A stretch of DNA of 64,000 nucleotides, taken from the NCBI GenBank assembly GCA_027487575.1, contig JAIYDJ010000054.1, forward strand, positions 47,812 through 111,811. The letters run 5' to 3'. Positions 34,067-41,988 of this stretch are shown here, in pieces; the stretch's first letter is position 1; every line of letters begins with the position of its first letter. The position numbers and the translations under genes are program-made. Below the pieces are notes generated by a model, which was not told where the DNA came from, ran no database searches, and worked only from the letters and a program-made list of their open reading frames with translations. Source of the DNA: Rhodobacter sp. GTDB taxonomy: Bacteria; Pseudomonadota; Alphaproteobacteria; Rhodobacterales; Rhodobacteraceae.

Positions 34067-35693
34067 GCCCTTGCTGGAGATCAGGAACCTGAAGATCGAG
34101 GCAACCGCCTATCCGCCCGGCGAGCCGCCGCGGCATGTGGTGCTGGTGGAGGATGTCTCGGTTTCGGTGCAGAAGGGTCGCGTGCTGGGCCTGATTGGCG
34201 AAAGCGGGGCGGGGAAGTCGACGATCGGGCTGGCGGCCATGGCCTTTGGCCGGGGCGGGGTGCGGCTGACCGGTGGGCAGATCCTGCTGAACGGGCGTGA
34301 CATCCGGGGCGCGGATGTGGGCACGTTGCGCGCCCTGCGGGGGCGCGAGGTGACCTATGTCGCGCAGTCGGCGGCGGCGGCATTCAACCCGGCCAAGCGG
34401 CTGATGGAGCAGGTGATCGAGACGACGCTGCTCCACAAGGTGATGGGGCGCACCGAAGCCGAGGCGCGGGCGGTTCAGTTGTTCCACAAGCTGGGTCTTC
34501 CGAACCCCGAAACCTTTGGACAGCGCTTTCCGCATCAGGTGTCGGGCGGGCAGTTGCAGCGGGCGATGACGGCGATGGCGCTGTGCCCGAAACCCGAGCT
34601 TGTGGTGTTCGACGAACCCACCACGGCGCTGGATGTGACGACGCAGATCGAGGTGCTGGCCGCGATCAAGGAGGCGATCCACGATACCGGGGTGGCCGCG
34701 CTTTACATCACCCATGATCTGGCGGTGGTGGCACAGGTGGCGGATGATATTCTGGTGCTGCGCGGCGGCAGGAAGATCGAGTACGGCACGACCGACCAGA
34801 TCATCAATGCCCCGCAAGAGGCCTATACCCGCGCGCTGGTGTCGGTGCGGTCGATCGACCATGTGGAGAAACCCGAAGCGCCGCCGATCTTGTCGGTGGC
34901 CGGGGTGACCGCGCGCTATCGGGGCACCAGTTTTGACGTGCTGAAGAACGTCACGGTCGATCTGGCCCCCGGGCAGACTCTGGCCGTGGTTGGCGAAAGC
35001 GGGTCGGGAAAATCGACGCTGGCGCGGGTGATCACCGGGCTGTTGCCTGCGACGCAGGGGCGGATCAGCTTTGCCGGGCGGGTATTGCCCCCCGATCTTG
35101 CCAGCCGCACGCGCGACGATCTGCGCGAGTTGCAGATGATCTACCAGATGGCCGACACCGCGATGAACCCGCGCCAGACGGTGGGCACGATCATCGGACG
35201 ACCTCTGGAGTTCTACTTCGGTTTGAAGGGCGAGGCGCGGCGCGACCGGGTGCAGGACTTGCTGGACCAGATCGAGATGGGCAAGGGCTATATCGACCGG
35301 TATCCTGCGGAACTGTCGGGGGGGCAGAAACAGCGGGTCTGCATCGCTCGCGCGCTGGCCGCCAAGCCGAAACTGATCATCTGCGACGAGGTGACGAGCG
35401 CGCTTGACCCGCTGGTGGCCGACGGCATCCTGAAACTGCTGCTGAACCTGCAGGCGCAGGAAGGGGTGGCTTACCTTTTCATCACCCATGACCTGGCCAC
35501 GGTGCGCGCCATCGCCGACCGGATCGCGGTGATGTATCGCGGGTCCGTCGTGCGCTATGGGTCCAAAACCGACGTGCTGACGCCGCCGTTCGATGACTAC
35601 ACCGACCTGCTGCTGTCATCGGTGCCCGAGATGAAGCTGGGCTGGCTGGAAGGGGTTTTGGCCTCGCGGCGAATGGAGAGCGCGGGGAACTGA
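34059..35693 (+). CDS. ABC transporter ATP-binding protein, fused DppD-DppF type
   Basis: Two complete ABC domains in one 544-residue chain. Domain 1 has Walker A GESGAGKST, signature SGGQLQRAM and Walker B VVFDEPTTALD. Domain 2 has GESGSGKST, SGGQKQRVC and IICDEVTSALD. The domain 2 D-loop reads VTSALD. It starts with GTG inside the end of the permease gene. With the two permeases and binding protein it makes a complete importer. Confidence 0.92.
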   Translation: MDKPLLEIRNLKIEATAYPPGEPPRHVVLVEDVSVSVQKGRVLGLIGESGAGKSTIGLAAMAFGRGGVRLTGGQILLNGRDIRGADVGTLRALRGREVTYVAQSAAAAFNPAKRLMEQVIETTLLHKVMGRTEAEARAVQLFHKLGLPNPETFGQRFPHQVSGGQLQRAMTAMALCPKPELVVFDEPTTALDVTTQIEVLAAIKEAIHDTGVAALYITHDLAVVAQVADDILVLRGGRKIEYGTTDQIINAPQEAYTRALVSVRSIDHVEKPEAPPILSVAGVTARYRGTSFDVLKNVTVDLAPGQTLAVVGESGSGKSTLARVITGLLPATQGRISFAGRVLPPDLASRTRDDLRELQMIYQMADTAMNPRQTVGTIIGRPLEFYFGLKGEARRDRVQDLLDQIEMGKGYIDRYPAELSGGQKQRVCIARALAAKPKLIICDEVTSALDPLVADGILKLLLNLQAQEGVAYLFITHDLATVRAIADRIAVMYRGSVVRYGSKTDVLTPPFDDYTDLLLSSVPEMKLGWLEGVLASRRMESAGN

Positions 35694-35705
35694 CCTGCGG
35701 ACGGG

Positions 35706-35748
35706 CCCCCCACCCCCGGCCCCTCCCCACAAGGGGGAGGGGAGGCGC
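35706..35748. repeat. Dispersed C-rich palindromic repeat R2, copy 1
   Basis: A 43-base unit whose core CCCCTCCCC-ACAAG-GGGGAGGGG can fold as a 9-bp hairpin. It matches the unit at 60066-60108 at 42 of 43 bases. It lies in the 170-bp gap between the convergent ABC ATPase and aldolase genes, next to an R1 copy. Confidence 0.65.
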
Positions 35749-35785
35749 GTCCGGGGTGAGGGTGACGCCTTGGGCTGTTGTGGAC

Positions 35786-35849
35786 GGGGGGCTGTCTGCC
35801 CCCCGGCGCGTTCCGCGCGCCCCCCGAGGATATTTATGAACAGAAAATG
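35786..35849 (+). repeat. R1 repeat, solitary copy
   Basis: GGGGGGC-TGTCT-GCCCCCC hairpin, a second GC-rich palindromic stretch (GGCGCGTTCCGCGCGCC), then CCCCCGAGGATATTTATGAA and CAGAAAATG. The core has the R1 pattern GGATATTT-N5-CAGAAAATG. It lies between convergent genes and may act as a transcription terminator. Confidence 0.65.
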
Positions 35850-35863
35850 CAGGGTGAAACGGT

Positions 35864-36610
35864 TCAGGCGGCGTAGTCGCTGCCTTCGGCGTCGAGCAGC
35901 GCCTTGAGTTCTTTCAGATGCGCCTCGGCGAAGCCGGGGTAGGCTTCCCATTCCTGAGCGGTCTTCTCGGCGACGGCTTCGGGCAGGACACGCAGGGGGC
36001 GGCCGGTTTGCAGGGCGCGGATATAGGTTTCGGCGGCGCGTTCAAAGTAGGTCAGCCGGTTGAAGGTTTCGGCGACGGTCTGGCCGATGATCAGCACGCC
36101 GTGGTTGCCCATGATCATCGTGGTGATCTTCGGATCGTCCAGCAGCGCCACACAGCGCGCCGCCTCGTCGGCGAAGGCCATGCCGCCGTAATGGTCGTCG
36201 ACCACATGGCGGTTGTGGAACATCGCGGTGTTCTGGTCGATGGCGGGCAGGCGGCTGTCGGCGAGGCTGGCGAGCACCGTGGCGTGAATGGAATGAACAT
36301 GCATGACGCAGCGCGCGTGGGGAAGCGCGCGGTGGATCGAGCCGTGCAGGCCCCACGCCGTTGGATCGGGCGCGTCGGGACGGGTCATCGTCGCCGGGTC
36401 GTTCGCGTCGATCTCCAGCAGGTCGGATGCCTTGATCCGGGCGAAGTGGCGTCCGTTGGGGTTCATCAGGAACCGCGTGCCGTCGTCGCTGACCGCAAGC
36501 GAGAAATGGTTGGCGACCGCTTCGTGGAGGTTCAGTTTCACGGTCCAGCGGAAGGCGGCGGCAAGGTCGATGCGCTGCGCAAGGTGCGTGAGGTTGCTGT
36601 GGGCGTTCAT
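35864..36610 (-). CDS. Class II aldolase/adducin family protein
   Basis: A 248-residue protein of the zinc-dependent class II (fuculose-phosphate) aldolase/epimerase family. The metal-binding region MHVHSIHATVLA has the HxH pair, and MIMGNHGVLIIGQTVAETFNRLTYFERAAE supplies the third histidine and the family helix. Related proteins include non-phosphorylated sugar aldolases and decarboxylases, so the reaction is not assigned. It overlaps the esterase gene upstream on the same strand by four bases. Confidence 0.88.
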   Translation of the reverse strand: MNAHSNLTHLAQRIDLAAAFRWTVKLNLHEAVANHFSLAVSDDGTRFLMNPNGRHFARIKASDLLEIDANDPATMTRPDAPDPTAWGLHGSIHRALPHARCVMHVHSIHATVLASLADSRLPAIDQNTAMFHNRHVVDDHYGGMAFADEAARCVALLDDPKITTMIMGNHGVLIIGQTVAETFNRLTYFERAAETYIRALQTGRPLRVLPEAVAEKTAQEWEAYPGFAEAHLKELKALLDAEGSDYAA

Positions 36611-37524
36611 GGGCTGTCTCCATAGGGCCAGTCGCCTTCGGCGAGGGCGTTGAGGGCGGCGATGATCCGGGTGAACGAGGCGGCGGCGCGGGGCACGGTA
36701 TGGCGCGCGCGCAGATAGCCGTGAACGAGGCCGGGCTCCAGAATGCGGTGGGCGCGGGTTCCGGCGGCGGTCAGCCGGGCGCAGTACTGCGCCGCGTCAT
36801 CGGCGATCGGGTCGCACGCGGCGCTGATCGCCACGGTGGGTGGCAGGCCCGTCAGGTTGGGCTCTGACAGGGGCGAGGCGGTGGGATCACCGGGGGCGGC
36901 GCGGCGGATGCCTGCGTAAAACAGCACGTCGTCGCGGGTCAGCATCGGGGCCTGCGCATGGATCAGATAACTGCCCGCTGCGGTATCGCCACCAAGGCCC
37001 GGATAGATCAGCACCTGACCGCACAGACCCGGGTCCCCTCGTAGGGCGGCGGCGGCGGCGGCGGCCAGTGTGCCGCCCGCCGAATCACCCGCAAGAACCA
37101 GGGGGCCCTGCGCCAGAAGGGCACGCGCGACGGCGACCGCATCATCGTAGGCGGCAGGGTGGGCATGTTCTGGGGAAAGCCGGTAGTCGGCGCTGACCAC
37201 GCGCAAACCGGTCGCGGCACAGAGTTCGGCGCAGACGTCATGGTGGCTTTCCAACCCGCCGACCACGAAACCACCGCCATGCAGGTAAAGGACCGCGGGC
37301 AAGGCTCCGGCATAGATCCGGCAGGGCACGCCTGCGACCGCGCGGTCTTCGGTTTGGACGTCGGCCGGGATTTCCGTCGCAAAGCTTTGGCACATCGCAT
37401 CATAGACCTGCCGCTGCCGGGCGATCGGGGCGCTGGCGGTATCGTCGGGGTATTGGGCGGCGGTGCGCGCGATGAAGGCCCAGGTCGGTGCGTCGATCAG
37501 GGATTGGTAATCTGTATGGGTCAT
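36607..37524 (-). CDS. Alpha/beta hydrolase, hormone-sensitive-lipase (acetyl esterase) family
   Basis: A 305-residue esterase. The HGGGF oxyanion motif (LYLHGGGFVVG), the nucleophile GDSAGG, and the late Asp/His region (SAACDPIADDAAQYC; LEPGLVHGYLR) are typical of the HSL family. The start at 37524 (MTHTDYQSL) is preferred over the longer track ORF. Coupled by overlap to the class II aldolase, suggesting release of an acyl group before the aldolase step; the substrate is unknown. Confidence 0.87.
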   Translation of the reverse strand: MTHTDYQSLIDAPTWAFIARTAAQYPDDTASAPIARQRQVYDAMCQSFATEIPADVQTEDRAVAGVPCRIYAGALPAVLYLHGGGFVVGGLESHHDVCAELCAATGLRVVSADYRLSPEHAHPAAYDDAVAVARALLAQGPLVLAGDSAGGTLAAAAAAALRGDPGLCGQVLIYPGLGGDTAAGSYLIHAQAPMLTRDDVLFYAGIRRAAPGDPTASPLSEPNLTGLPPTVAISAACDPIADDAAQYCARLTAAGTRAHRILEPGLVHGYLRARHTVPRAAASFTRIIAALNALAEGDWPYGDSP

Positions 37525-37683
37525 TCTGGACCTGCATTGGCGTCGCTTCACTGTGACGTTGCCGCGAGAAGGCCGCAATGTCTTATCGATGCCGGAAATG
37601 GGTTCGAAAAAGCCCTGATTGGCTCACAGTTTGGACATTCGGCGGGGGTATCCAGACAGGAAGAACGGGCCGGAGAAGGTGTG

Positions 37684-38118
37684 ATGCAGCAGGTTAGATC
37701 ATTCGAGCAGGACAATGCCGCACTTGTCGGCTGGGGCATCCGTGTCATGCTGGTTACGACGGACGGGCCGGACGGGCTGGCGGCGCGGCGGCTGGCCGGT
37801 CTTGGCGGACAGGTCGAATGTCAGAATGAACTGTTCACCGGACTGTCGCAACTGATCGACGATCCCTACGGATATGGTCTGTTGGTGATCGATTGCGACG
37901 CGTTCGGCGGCGTGGACAACGTGCGCCGGGCTTGCACCAAACTCGGCGAAGAGGCGTCGCGCGTGCCGGTGATCCTGTTCAGCCGAACCTGCCCGAGCCA
38001 GCTTTTTCCGCCTGACCGCCATACGCCGATCCTGCTGCGCGCGCCCTTGTCGGCGGTATCACTGCGCGTCGGGTTCGAATACGCGTTGCGCGACCGGTTG
38101 GCGGTGCGGGCGGCGTGA
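37684..38118 (+). CDS. Receiver-like hypothetical protein
   Basis: A 144-residue protein with a GGAGAAGG Shine-Dalgarno six bases before the ATG. Secondary-structure-like patterns IRVMLVTTDGPDGLAARRLAGLG, GYGLLVIDCDAFGG and VPVILFSRTCPS resemble beta strands of a response-regulator receiver domain with an aspartate in the DCDAF position. The usual N-terminal DD pair is missing, so phosphorylation is uncertain. No histidine kinase is nearby. I recognise similar short proteins in Rhodobacteraceae but no named family. Confidence 0.68.
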   Translation: MQQVRSFEQDNAALVGWGIRVMLVTTDGPDGLAARRLAGLGGQVECQNELFTGLSQLIDDPYGYGLLVIDCDAFGGVDNVRRACTKLGEEASRVPVILFSRTCPSQLFPPDRHTPILLRAPLSAVSLRVGFEYALRDRLAVRAA

Positions 38119-38121
38119 ATG

Positions 38122-38151
38122 AAAACGGGGGCATGCCGCAGCAAACCCCCG
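38122..38151 (-). terminator. Bidirectional terminator-like hairpin
   Basis: CGGGGG (38126-38131) and CCCCCG (38146-38151) flank a 14-base loop. On the minus strand the stem is followed by TTTTC, so it fits best as the terminator of the cold-shock gene; on the plus strand it may also stop the receiver-like gene. Confidence 0.55.
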
Positions 38152-38169
38152 CCTTTGGTTCGGTAACGA

Positions 38170-38376
38170 TCAGGCCAGCGACAGGTTGGTTGCCGATTCG
38201 CGGCCATCGCGGCCTGCTTCGATGTCGAAGGTCACCGGCTGGCCGTCCTTCAACGACCGGAGGCCGGCACGCTCCAACGCGGTGATGTGAACGAACACGT
38301 CCTTCTTGCCACCCTCGGGGGCGATAAAGCCGTAACCTTTGGTTTCATTGAACCATTTCACGGTGCCCTTGGCCAT
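38170..38376 (-). CDS. Cold-shock domain protein, CspA family
   Basis: A 68-residue single cold-shock domain. MAKGTVKWFNETKGYGFIAPEGGKKDVFVHITALERAG contains both RNP motifs (KGYGFI and VFVHI) that bind single-stranded RNA/DNA. The AGGAGACTTCACG leader gives a clear Shine-Dalgarno. Such proteins act as RNA chaperones in the cytosol; which stress induces this copy is not visible. Confidence 0.95.
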   Translation of the reverse strand: MAKGTVKWFNETKGYGFIAPEGGKKDVFVHITALERAGLRSLKDGQPVTFDIEAGRDGRESATNLSLA

Positions 38377-38481
38377 CGTGAAGTCTCCTGTCCTATCCGC
38401 CGCCCGCGGAAGTGCGGCGGCCCGGCCCCGTCAGCTGAGAATCGAATGCTGCGGCCGAAAACTGCAGACAGTGGTCGATAG

Positions 38482-38511
38482 AGATAACGTCGCGGTCACA
38501 ATCTGCGACAA
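38482..38511 (-). promoter_or_regulatory. Possible promoter of the cold-shock gene
   Basis: On the minus strand TTGTCG, 18 bases, then TTATCT. This would leave a 5' leader of about 100 bases before the csp start, as is common for cspA-like genes. Matches are partial, so this is tentative. Confidence 0.33.
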
Positions 38512-38541
38512 GTTGGCCGGAAAATCAAGATGCCTGCCCGG

Positions 38542-38742
38542 TCAGACGGTTTCCGCCGCCTCGTCCGGTTCGGGCGACCGCTGCGGCAGCAGGGCGGGTA
38601 GCAATGCAACCACCATCGCGGCAAAACCGCCGAACATCCACAGGCCGAAGGCCTGGAACAGGCTGGCCTCCATGAACATCAAGGCTGCGATTGCCGAGAC
38701 AAATCCCATCGCACCGCAGACCAGAACCAAGATGACCGCCAT
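38542..38742 (-). CDS. Small hypothetical membrane protein
   Basis: A 66-residue protein with two predicted membrane helices (VILVLVCGAMGFVSAIAALMFM and LFQAFGLWMFGGFAAMVVALLPALL) and a short acidic tail. An AAAGGGGTGG region precedes the ATG. No family recognised. It lies between the cold-shock gene and two further small envelope-protein genes, all on the minus strand. Confidence 0.55.
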   Translation of the reverse strand: MAVILVLVCGAMGFVSAIAALMFMEASLFQAFGLWMFGGFAAMVVALLPALLPQRSPEPDEAAETV

Positions 38743-38826
38743 GTTCCACCCCTTTGCTGTTTGAACCAGAGTGTTCGCAGAGCAAGGCGCAAATGTGGCA
38801 GGATCAGGGAAAGCTGGCGATGCGGT

Positions 38827-39225
38827 CTACCAGCGGCGGGCCAGCAGAAAACCGGCGAGGAATGCGGCCTGCGTGCCAAGATCGGCAACCGCCGGGGTCG
38901 GCGCGACGCCCGGGTCTGGCGCGGGCGTGGCAGCCGGTGCAGGCGAAGGCGATGCCACGCTGGATTTGCGCCCAGCACGACGGACCGACAGAAACAGCAT
39001 CAGCCCGACGGCCGCAATCAGCAGAACCACCGCCAGCACGGCCGAAGCCCCGGCTGGTCCGATCAGCGGGCGCAGCAGATGATAGGCTGCCGCCAGTGCG
39101 AAACCCCCCGAGGTCAGCAGACAAATCCCGATCAGACAGACAACCGGCAGGTCGGAAAGCCCGGCGCGCAGACGCGCCGAACCCTGGCTGAACAGAAGGC
39201 GGATGGCATCGGGCAGGACGTTCAC
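38827..39225 (-). CDS. Hypothetical membrane protein (phage-holin-like/DUF1469-like)
   Basis: A 132-residue protein with two central membrane helices (LPVVCLIGICLLTSGGFALAAAYHLL and ASAVLAVVLLIAAVGLMLFLSV), then a proline/alanine-rich linker and a hydrophobic end ending ARRW. The pattern resembles YqjE/holin-superfamily III proteins that commonly accompany YqjD/DUF883 genes, and here the DUF883-like gene is directly upstream with a four-base overlap. Function in the envelope is inferred. Confidence 0.62.
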   Translation of the reverse strand: MNVLPDAIRLLFSQGSARLRAGLSDLPVVCLIGICLLTSGGFALAAAYHLLRPLIGPAGASAVLAVVLLIAAVGLMLFLSVRRAGRKSSVASPSPAPAATPAPDPGVAPTPAVADLGTQAAFLAGFLLARRW

Positions 39226-39521
39226 CTGCGGGTCAGCGCGCCAATCAGGACGCCCATCCCGGCCGCGATCATCAGCGCGACATAGGGGTTGGCCGCCACA
39301 GCAGCCTCGATCCGCACGTCGGTTTCCTGGCCCTTGCGGGCGACATAGCGTGCCGCCTCGGTCACGCCTTCGTTGACGTCGCTGGCCAGAGACTGGCCCT
39401 GACGCGCGCCGGCCTGCGCCAGCGTGCCTGCGAGTTTCCCCATGTCTTCCCGAAGTGCGGCCAGTTGTGCCACCACCGCATCATAATCGGCCGCGATCTT
39501 TGCGGATGCATCCTGTGCCAT
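39222..39521 (-). CDS. DUF883-like (YqjD/ElaB) membrane-anchored protein
   Basis: A 99-residue protein: a long amphipathic helical part (KIAADYDAVVAQLAALREDMGKLAGTLAQ; ARYVARKGQETDVRIEAAVAANP) followed by one C-terminal membrane helix (YVALMIAAGMGVLIGALTRR). This is the YqjD/ElaB layout, whose E. coli members are stationary-phase, inner-membrane, ribosome-associated proteins. The start at 39521 (MAQDASAK) is preferred; the longer track ORF adds unrelated sequence. Overlaps the following membrane-protein gene. Confidence 0.75.
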   Translation of the reverse strand: MAQDASAKIAADYDAVVAQLAALREDMGKLAGTLAQAGARQGQSLASDVNEGVTEAARYVARKGQETDVRIEAAVAANPYVALMIAAGMGVLIGALTRR

Positions 39522-39646
39522 GTTCAATATCCAGTTTTCCTGTGGGCGCCGGACCGGAGTGTGGCAGGACGCTACCGTTGCAATCCCAGTTAAACGCGCC
39601 GAAAGGAATCTGGTTCCACGCTGCACCAAAGAACGTTCCGGACCGG

Positions 39647-40378
39647 TCAGCGCAGCAGCGGGCCATCATGATCGAGGTAGGCGCGATCAAAATCGGCCAA
39701 GGCAACGACGGCTTCGAAATTGAGGAACGTGACGCGGCCCCCTTGGAAGATCAGCAGGTTTTCCTCGCGCAGTTCGCGCAGCACCCGGTTGATGTGCACC
39801 GCCGACAGACCCAGTGTATCGGCCAGAAGATACTGGGACAACGGGCACTTGTAGCCGGTCTTGTCAGCCAGCCCGACCAGCTTCAGCCGCGCGCCGAGTT
39901 CCAGCAGGAAATGCGCCGTGCGTTCCGTCGCGGTGCGGCGGCCGATGCTGACCAGATTTTCGACCACCATCGCCTCGTCCCGGCTTGCTGCCCACAGGAC
40001 GGCGGTCGCCAGACGCGGCGTTGCGGTGAAGGCGTTCAGCAGGTCTTCGGGCAGAACCTCGGACGCCTCGACCGGGGTGATGGGCAGGGCGTTGTGGTCG
40101 GCGGTGCGGAACAGGACCGACCGCAGACCCAAAAAGTCACCTGGGAGTTGAAAATCCACGATCTGCCGGGTTCCGCCGGGCAGCATCTTGTAAGAACAGA
40201 CCCACCCTGACGCGATGATGTAGGCGGCCTGATCCTTCTGTCCCTGATAGACCATGTCGCGCCCGACCGGAACCTTGCGGCGGCGTTTGTAGACATCGGA
40301 CATGGCCCCGATATCGGCCGACGACAGCTGCACGAAGGCCGCCAGCTTGCGGGCAAAGGGGCTGTCCTGAATATCCAT
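39647..40378 (-). CDS. Crp/Fnr family transcriptional regulator
   Basis: A 243-residue regulator with an N-terminal cyclic-nucleotide-binding-like beta barrel (VPVGRDMVYQGQKDQAAYIIASGWVCSYKMLPGGTRQIVDFQLPGDFLG) and a C-terminal winged HTH (SQYLLADTLGLSAVHINRVLRELREENLL). There is no N-terminal Fnr-type four-cysteine cluster, so it is not an oxygen-sensing Fnr; the ligand is unknown. Upstream of the YqjD-like genes on the same strand, it may control that stress-related group. Confidence 0.9.
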   Translation of the reverse strand: MDIQDSPFARKLAAFVQLSSADIGAMSDVYKRRRKVPVGRDMVYQGQKDQAAYIIASGWVCSYKMLPGGTRQIVDFQLPGDFLGLRSVLFRTADHNALPITPVEASEVLPEDLLNAFTATPRLATAVLWAASRDEAMVVENLVSIGRRTATERTAHFLLELGARLKLVGLADKTGYKCPLSQYLLADTLGLSAVHINRVLRELREENLLIFQGGRVTFLNFEAVVALADFDRAYLDHDGPLLR

Positions 40379-40552
40379 GGCACATCCTTGTGACCCGGAT
40401 CATCTGCGGGTGTCTGCTTTGGTCCCGTAAATCTTATAACCCTGGGGCAGAAGCTGCTTCAGGTTAGCCTTGGTGTCGAGTTTCCTGTCAAAGATAACGC
40501 GGCCGCCCGATCTTGGGATCAGCCTGGATGAATTCCTGAAAAGAAGCACACG

Positions 40553-40789
40553 ATGACACAAACGCCCGATATCGCCGGTGCAGCCGCGCTTGCTATCTGC
40601 GAATCGCTTATGCTGGCTTTGAACGACCGCAAAATCCTGCCAGAGAAAGAGATCATCGGCGTTCTGACGGATGCGGCGAAGTCGCACGAAGACTGCGCGG
40701 CTGAACCAAACGCCCTGCCGCATCACGCGGCCGTGGCTGTCCTGATCAACCGCATCATCGCAGGCGGCAATTCGGTACGTCGGTCCTGA
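40553..40789 (+). CDS. Small conserved hypothetical protein
   Basis: A 78-residue soluble protein (MTQTPDIAGAAALAICESLMLALNDRKILPEKEIIGVLTDAAKSHE). GAAAAGAAG-like purines precede the ATG. The predicted helices and a His pair (LPHHAAVAVLINRII) resemble small Rhizobiales/Rhodobacterales hypothetical proteins, but I know no function. It is divergent from the Crp/Fnr gene and ends just before tRNA-Val. Confidence 0.62.
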   Translation: MTQTPDIAGAAALAICESLMLALNDRKILPEKEIIGVLTDAAKSHEDCAAEPNALPHHAAVAVLINRIIAGGNSVRRS

Positions 40790-40796
40790 AGAACGA

Positions 40797-40872
40797 TGGT
40801 GGGTGATGACGGACTCGAACCGCCGACCATCTCGGTGTAAACGAGACGCTCTACCAACTGAGCTAATCACCC
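40797..40872 (-). tRNA. tRNA-Val (anticodon UAC)
   Basis: The minus strand reads GGGTGATTAGCTCAGTTGGT with acceptor stem GGGTGAT/ATCACCC, D-arm AGCTC..GAGC, anticodon stem TCTCG-TTTACAC-CGAGA with anticodon TAC, and T-arm GGCGGTTCGAGTCCGTC. Discriminator A and an encoded CCA (40797-40799 complement) complete it. Confidence 0.96.
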
Positions 40873-40914
40873 GACGCCTGCGCATCTATCCAGACAGACC
40901 GGGTTGCGCAAGCG

Positions 40915-41931
40915 TCAGATCACCTCGTCCTCGTCAGGGATGTCCATTTCGCGGTCGGTGTCCGCTCCATCCAGCGGCAACTCGCCCAGGTGAAACAGCG
41001 CGTCCCCTTCGTTGACCACCGGCAGATGTGCCCGGCCCAGCAGGATGCCCGGTTTCGGGGCCAGCAGTTCCACCTCCGTCTCACCGAACGGATCGGAAAT
41101 GGTCGCCAGGAGCCGCCCTGCCGCGACACGGTCGCCGACTTCGGCATGGGGCGTCATCAGGCCGGCGCCGGGCGCGCGCAGCCAGTCGCTGTGCTGGCAG
41201 TGGATCGTGGCCCCTCTGGCGCGGGGGGCGGCGCTTGCAGGCAGCATCCCGATGCCCGCCATCACCCGAAGGATGCCCGCAATCGCGATCTTCACCGCCG
41301 CCTCGTCAACGCGCAGCCCTTCGCCCCCCTCGAACAGCAGCACCGTTACCCCCGCCTGCCGGGCGGTCGCGCGCAACGACCCCTCGCGCATCTTCGAGGT
41401 CAGGGTGACCGGGGCGGCAAAGGCCTGTGCCAGACGCAACGCCTCGGGCTGGTTGGGGGACACCCGGATTTGCGGCAGGTTGCTGCGGTGGATCGCCGCC
41501 GAATGCAGGTCGATGCCATGGGTGGCGCGGGCCAGAACCTCGGTGCGGAAGGTGAAGGCCAGCCGCGACGCAAGCGACCCGGACGCCGATCCGGGAAAGC
41601 TGCGGTTCAGATCGCGGCGGTCGGGCAGATAGCGCGAATGGCTGAGAAAGCCGAAGGCATTGACGATGGGTACCGCCAGCAAGGTGCCTGACAGGCTGTT
41701 CAGCGCCGGATGGCGCAGCAGGCGGCGCACGATTTCGACACCGATCACCTCGTCACCGTGGATCGCCGCCGACACGAACATTACCGGGCCGGGCCGCGCG
41801 CCATGCACCACATGCACCGACAGCGCGACCGGCGTGTGATCGGGCATGTTGGTCATCGGCAGCGCGACGGTGGCGCGTCGTCCGGGCGGAATGCTGCGCC
41901 CGGCAATCTCGAAATTCGCGCGCTTGGTCAT
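40915..41931 (-). CDS. Succinylglutamate desuccinylase/aspartoacylase (M14) family protein
   Basis: A zinc deacylase-like protein of 338 residues. SAAIHGDEVIGVEIVRRLL gives the HxxE zinc pair and GIDLHSAA the second histidine; RDLNRSFPG is the substrate-arginine region. A C-terminal beta-barrel-like extension (LRAPGAGLMTPHAEVGDRVAAG) is found in the subgroup that includes DoeB, N-alpha-acetyl-diaminobutyrate deacetylase of ectoine catabolism, but no other ectoine genes are here. Substrate unassigned. Very acidic C-terminus. Confidence 0.84.
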   Translation of the reverse strand: MTKRANFEIAGRSIPPGRRATVALPMTNMPDHTPVALSVHVVHGARPGPVMFVSAAIHGDEVIGVEIVRRLLRHPALNSLSGTLLAVPIVNAFGFLSHSRYLPDRRDLNRSFPGSASGSLASRLAFTFRTEVLARATHGIDLHSAAIHRSNLPQIRVSPNQPEALRLAQAFAAPVTLTSKMREGSLRATARQAGVTVLLFEGGEGLRVDEAAVKIAIAGILRVMAGIGMLPASAAPRARGATIHCQHSDWLRAPGAGLMTPHAEVGDRVAAGRLLATISDPFGETEVELLAPKPGILLGRAHLPVVNEGDALFHLGELPLDGADTDREMDIPDEDEVI

Positions 41932-41988
41932 CCTGTCCCCCGGTTGGGGGGCAGGACTATCGCGGTTTCGTGACAGTTGGACGAAGCC

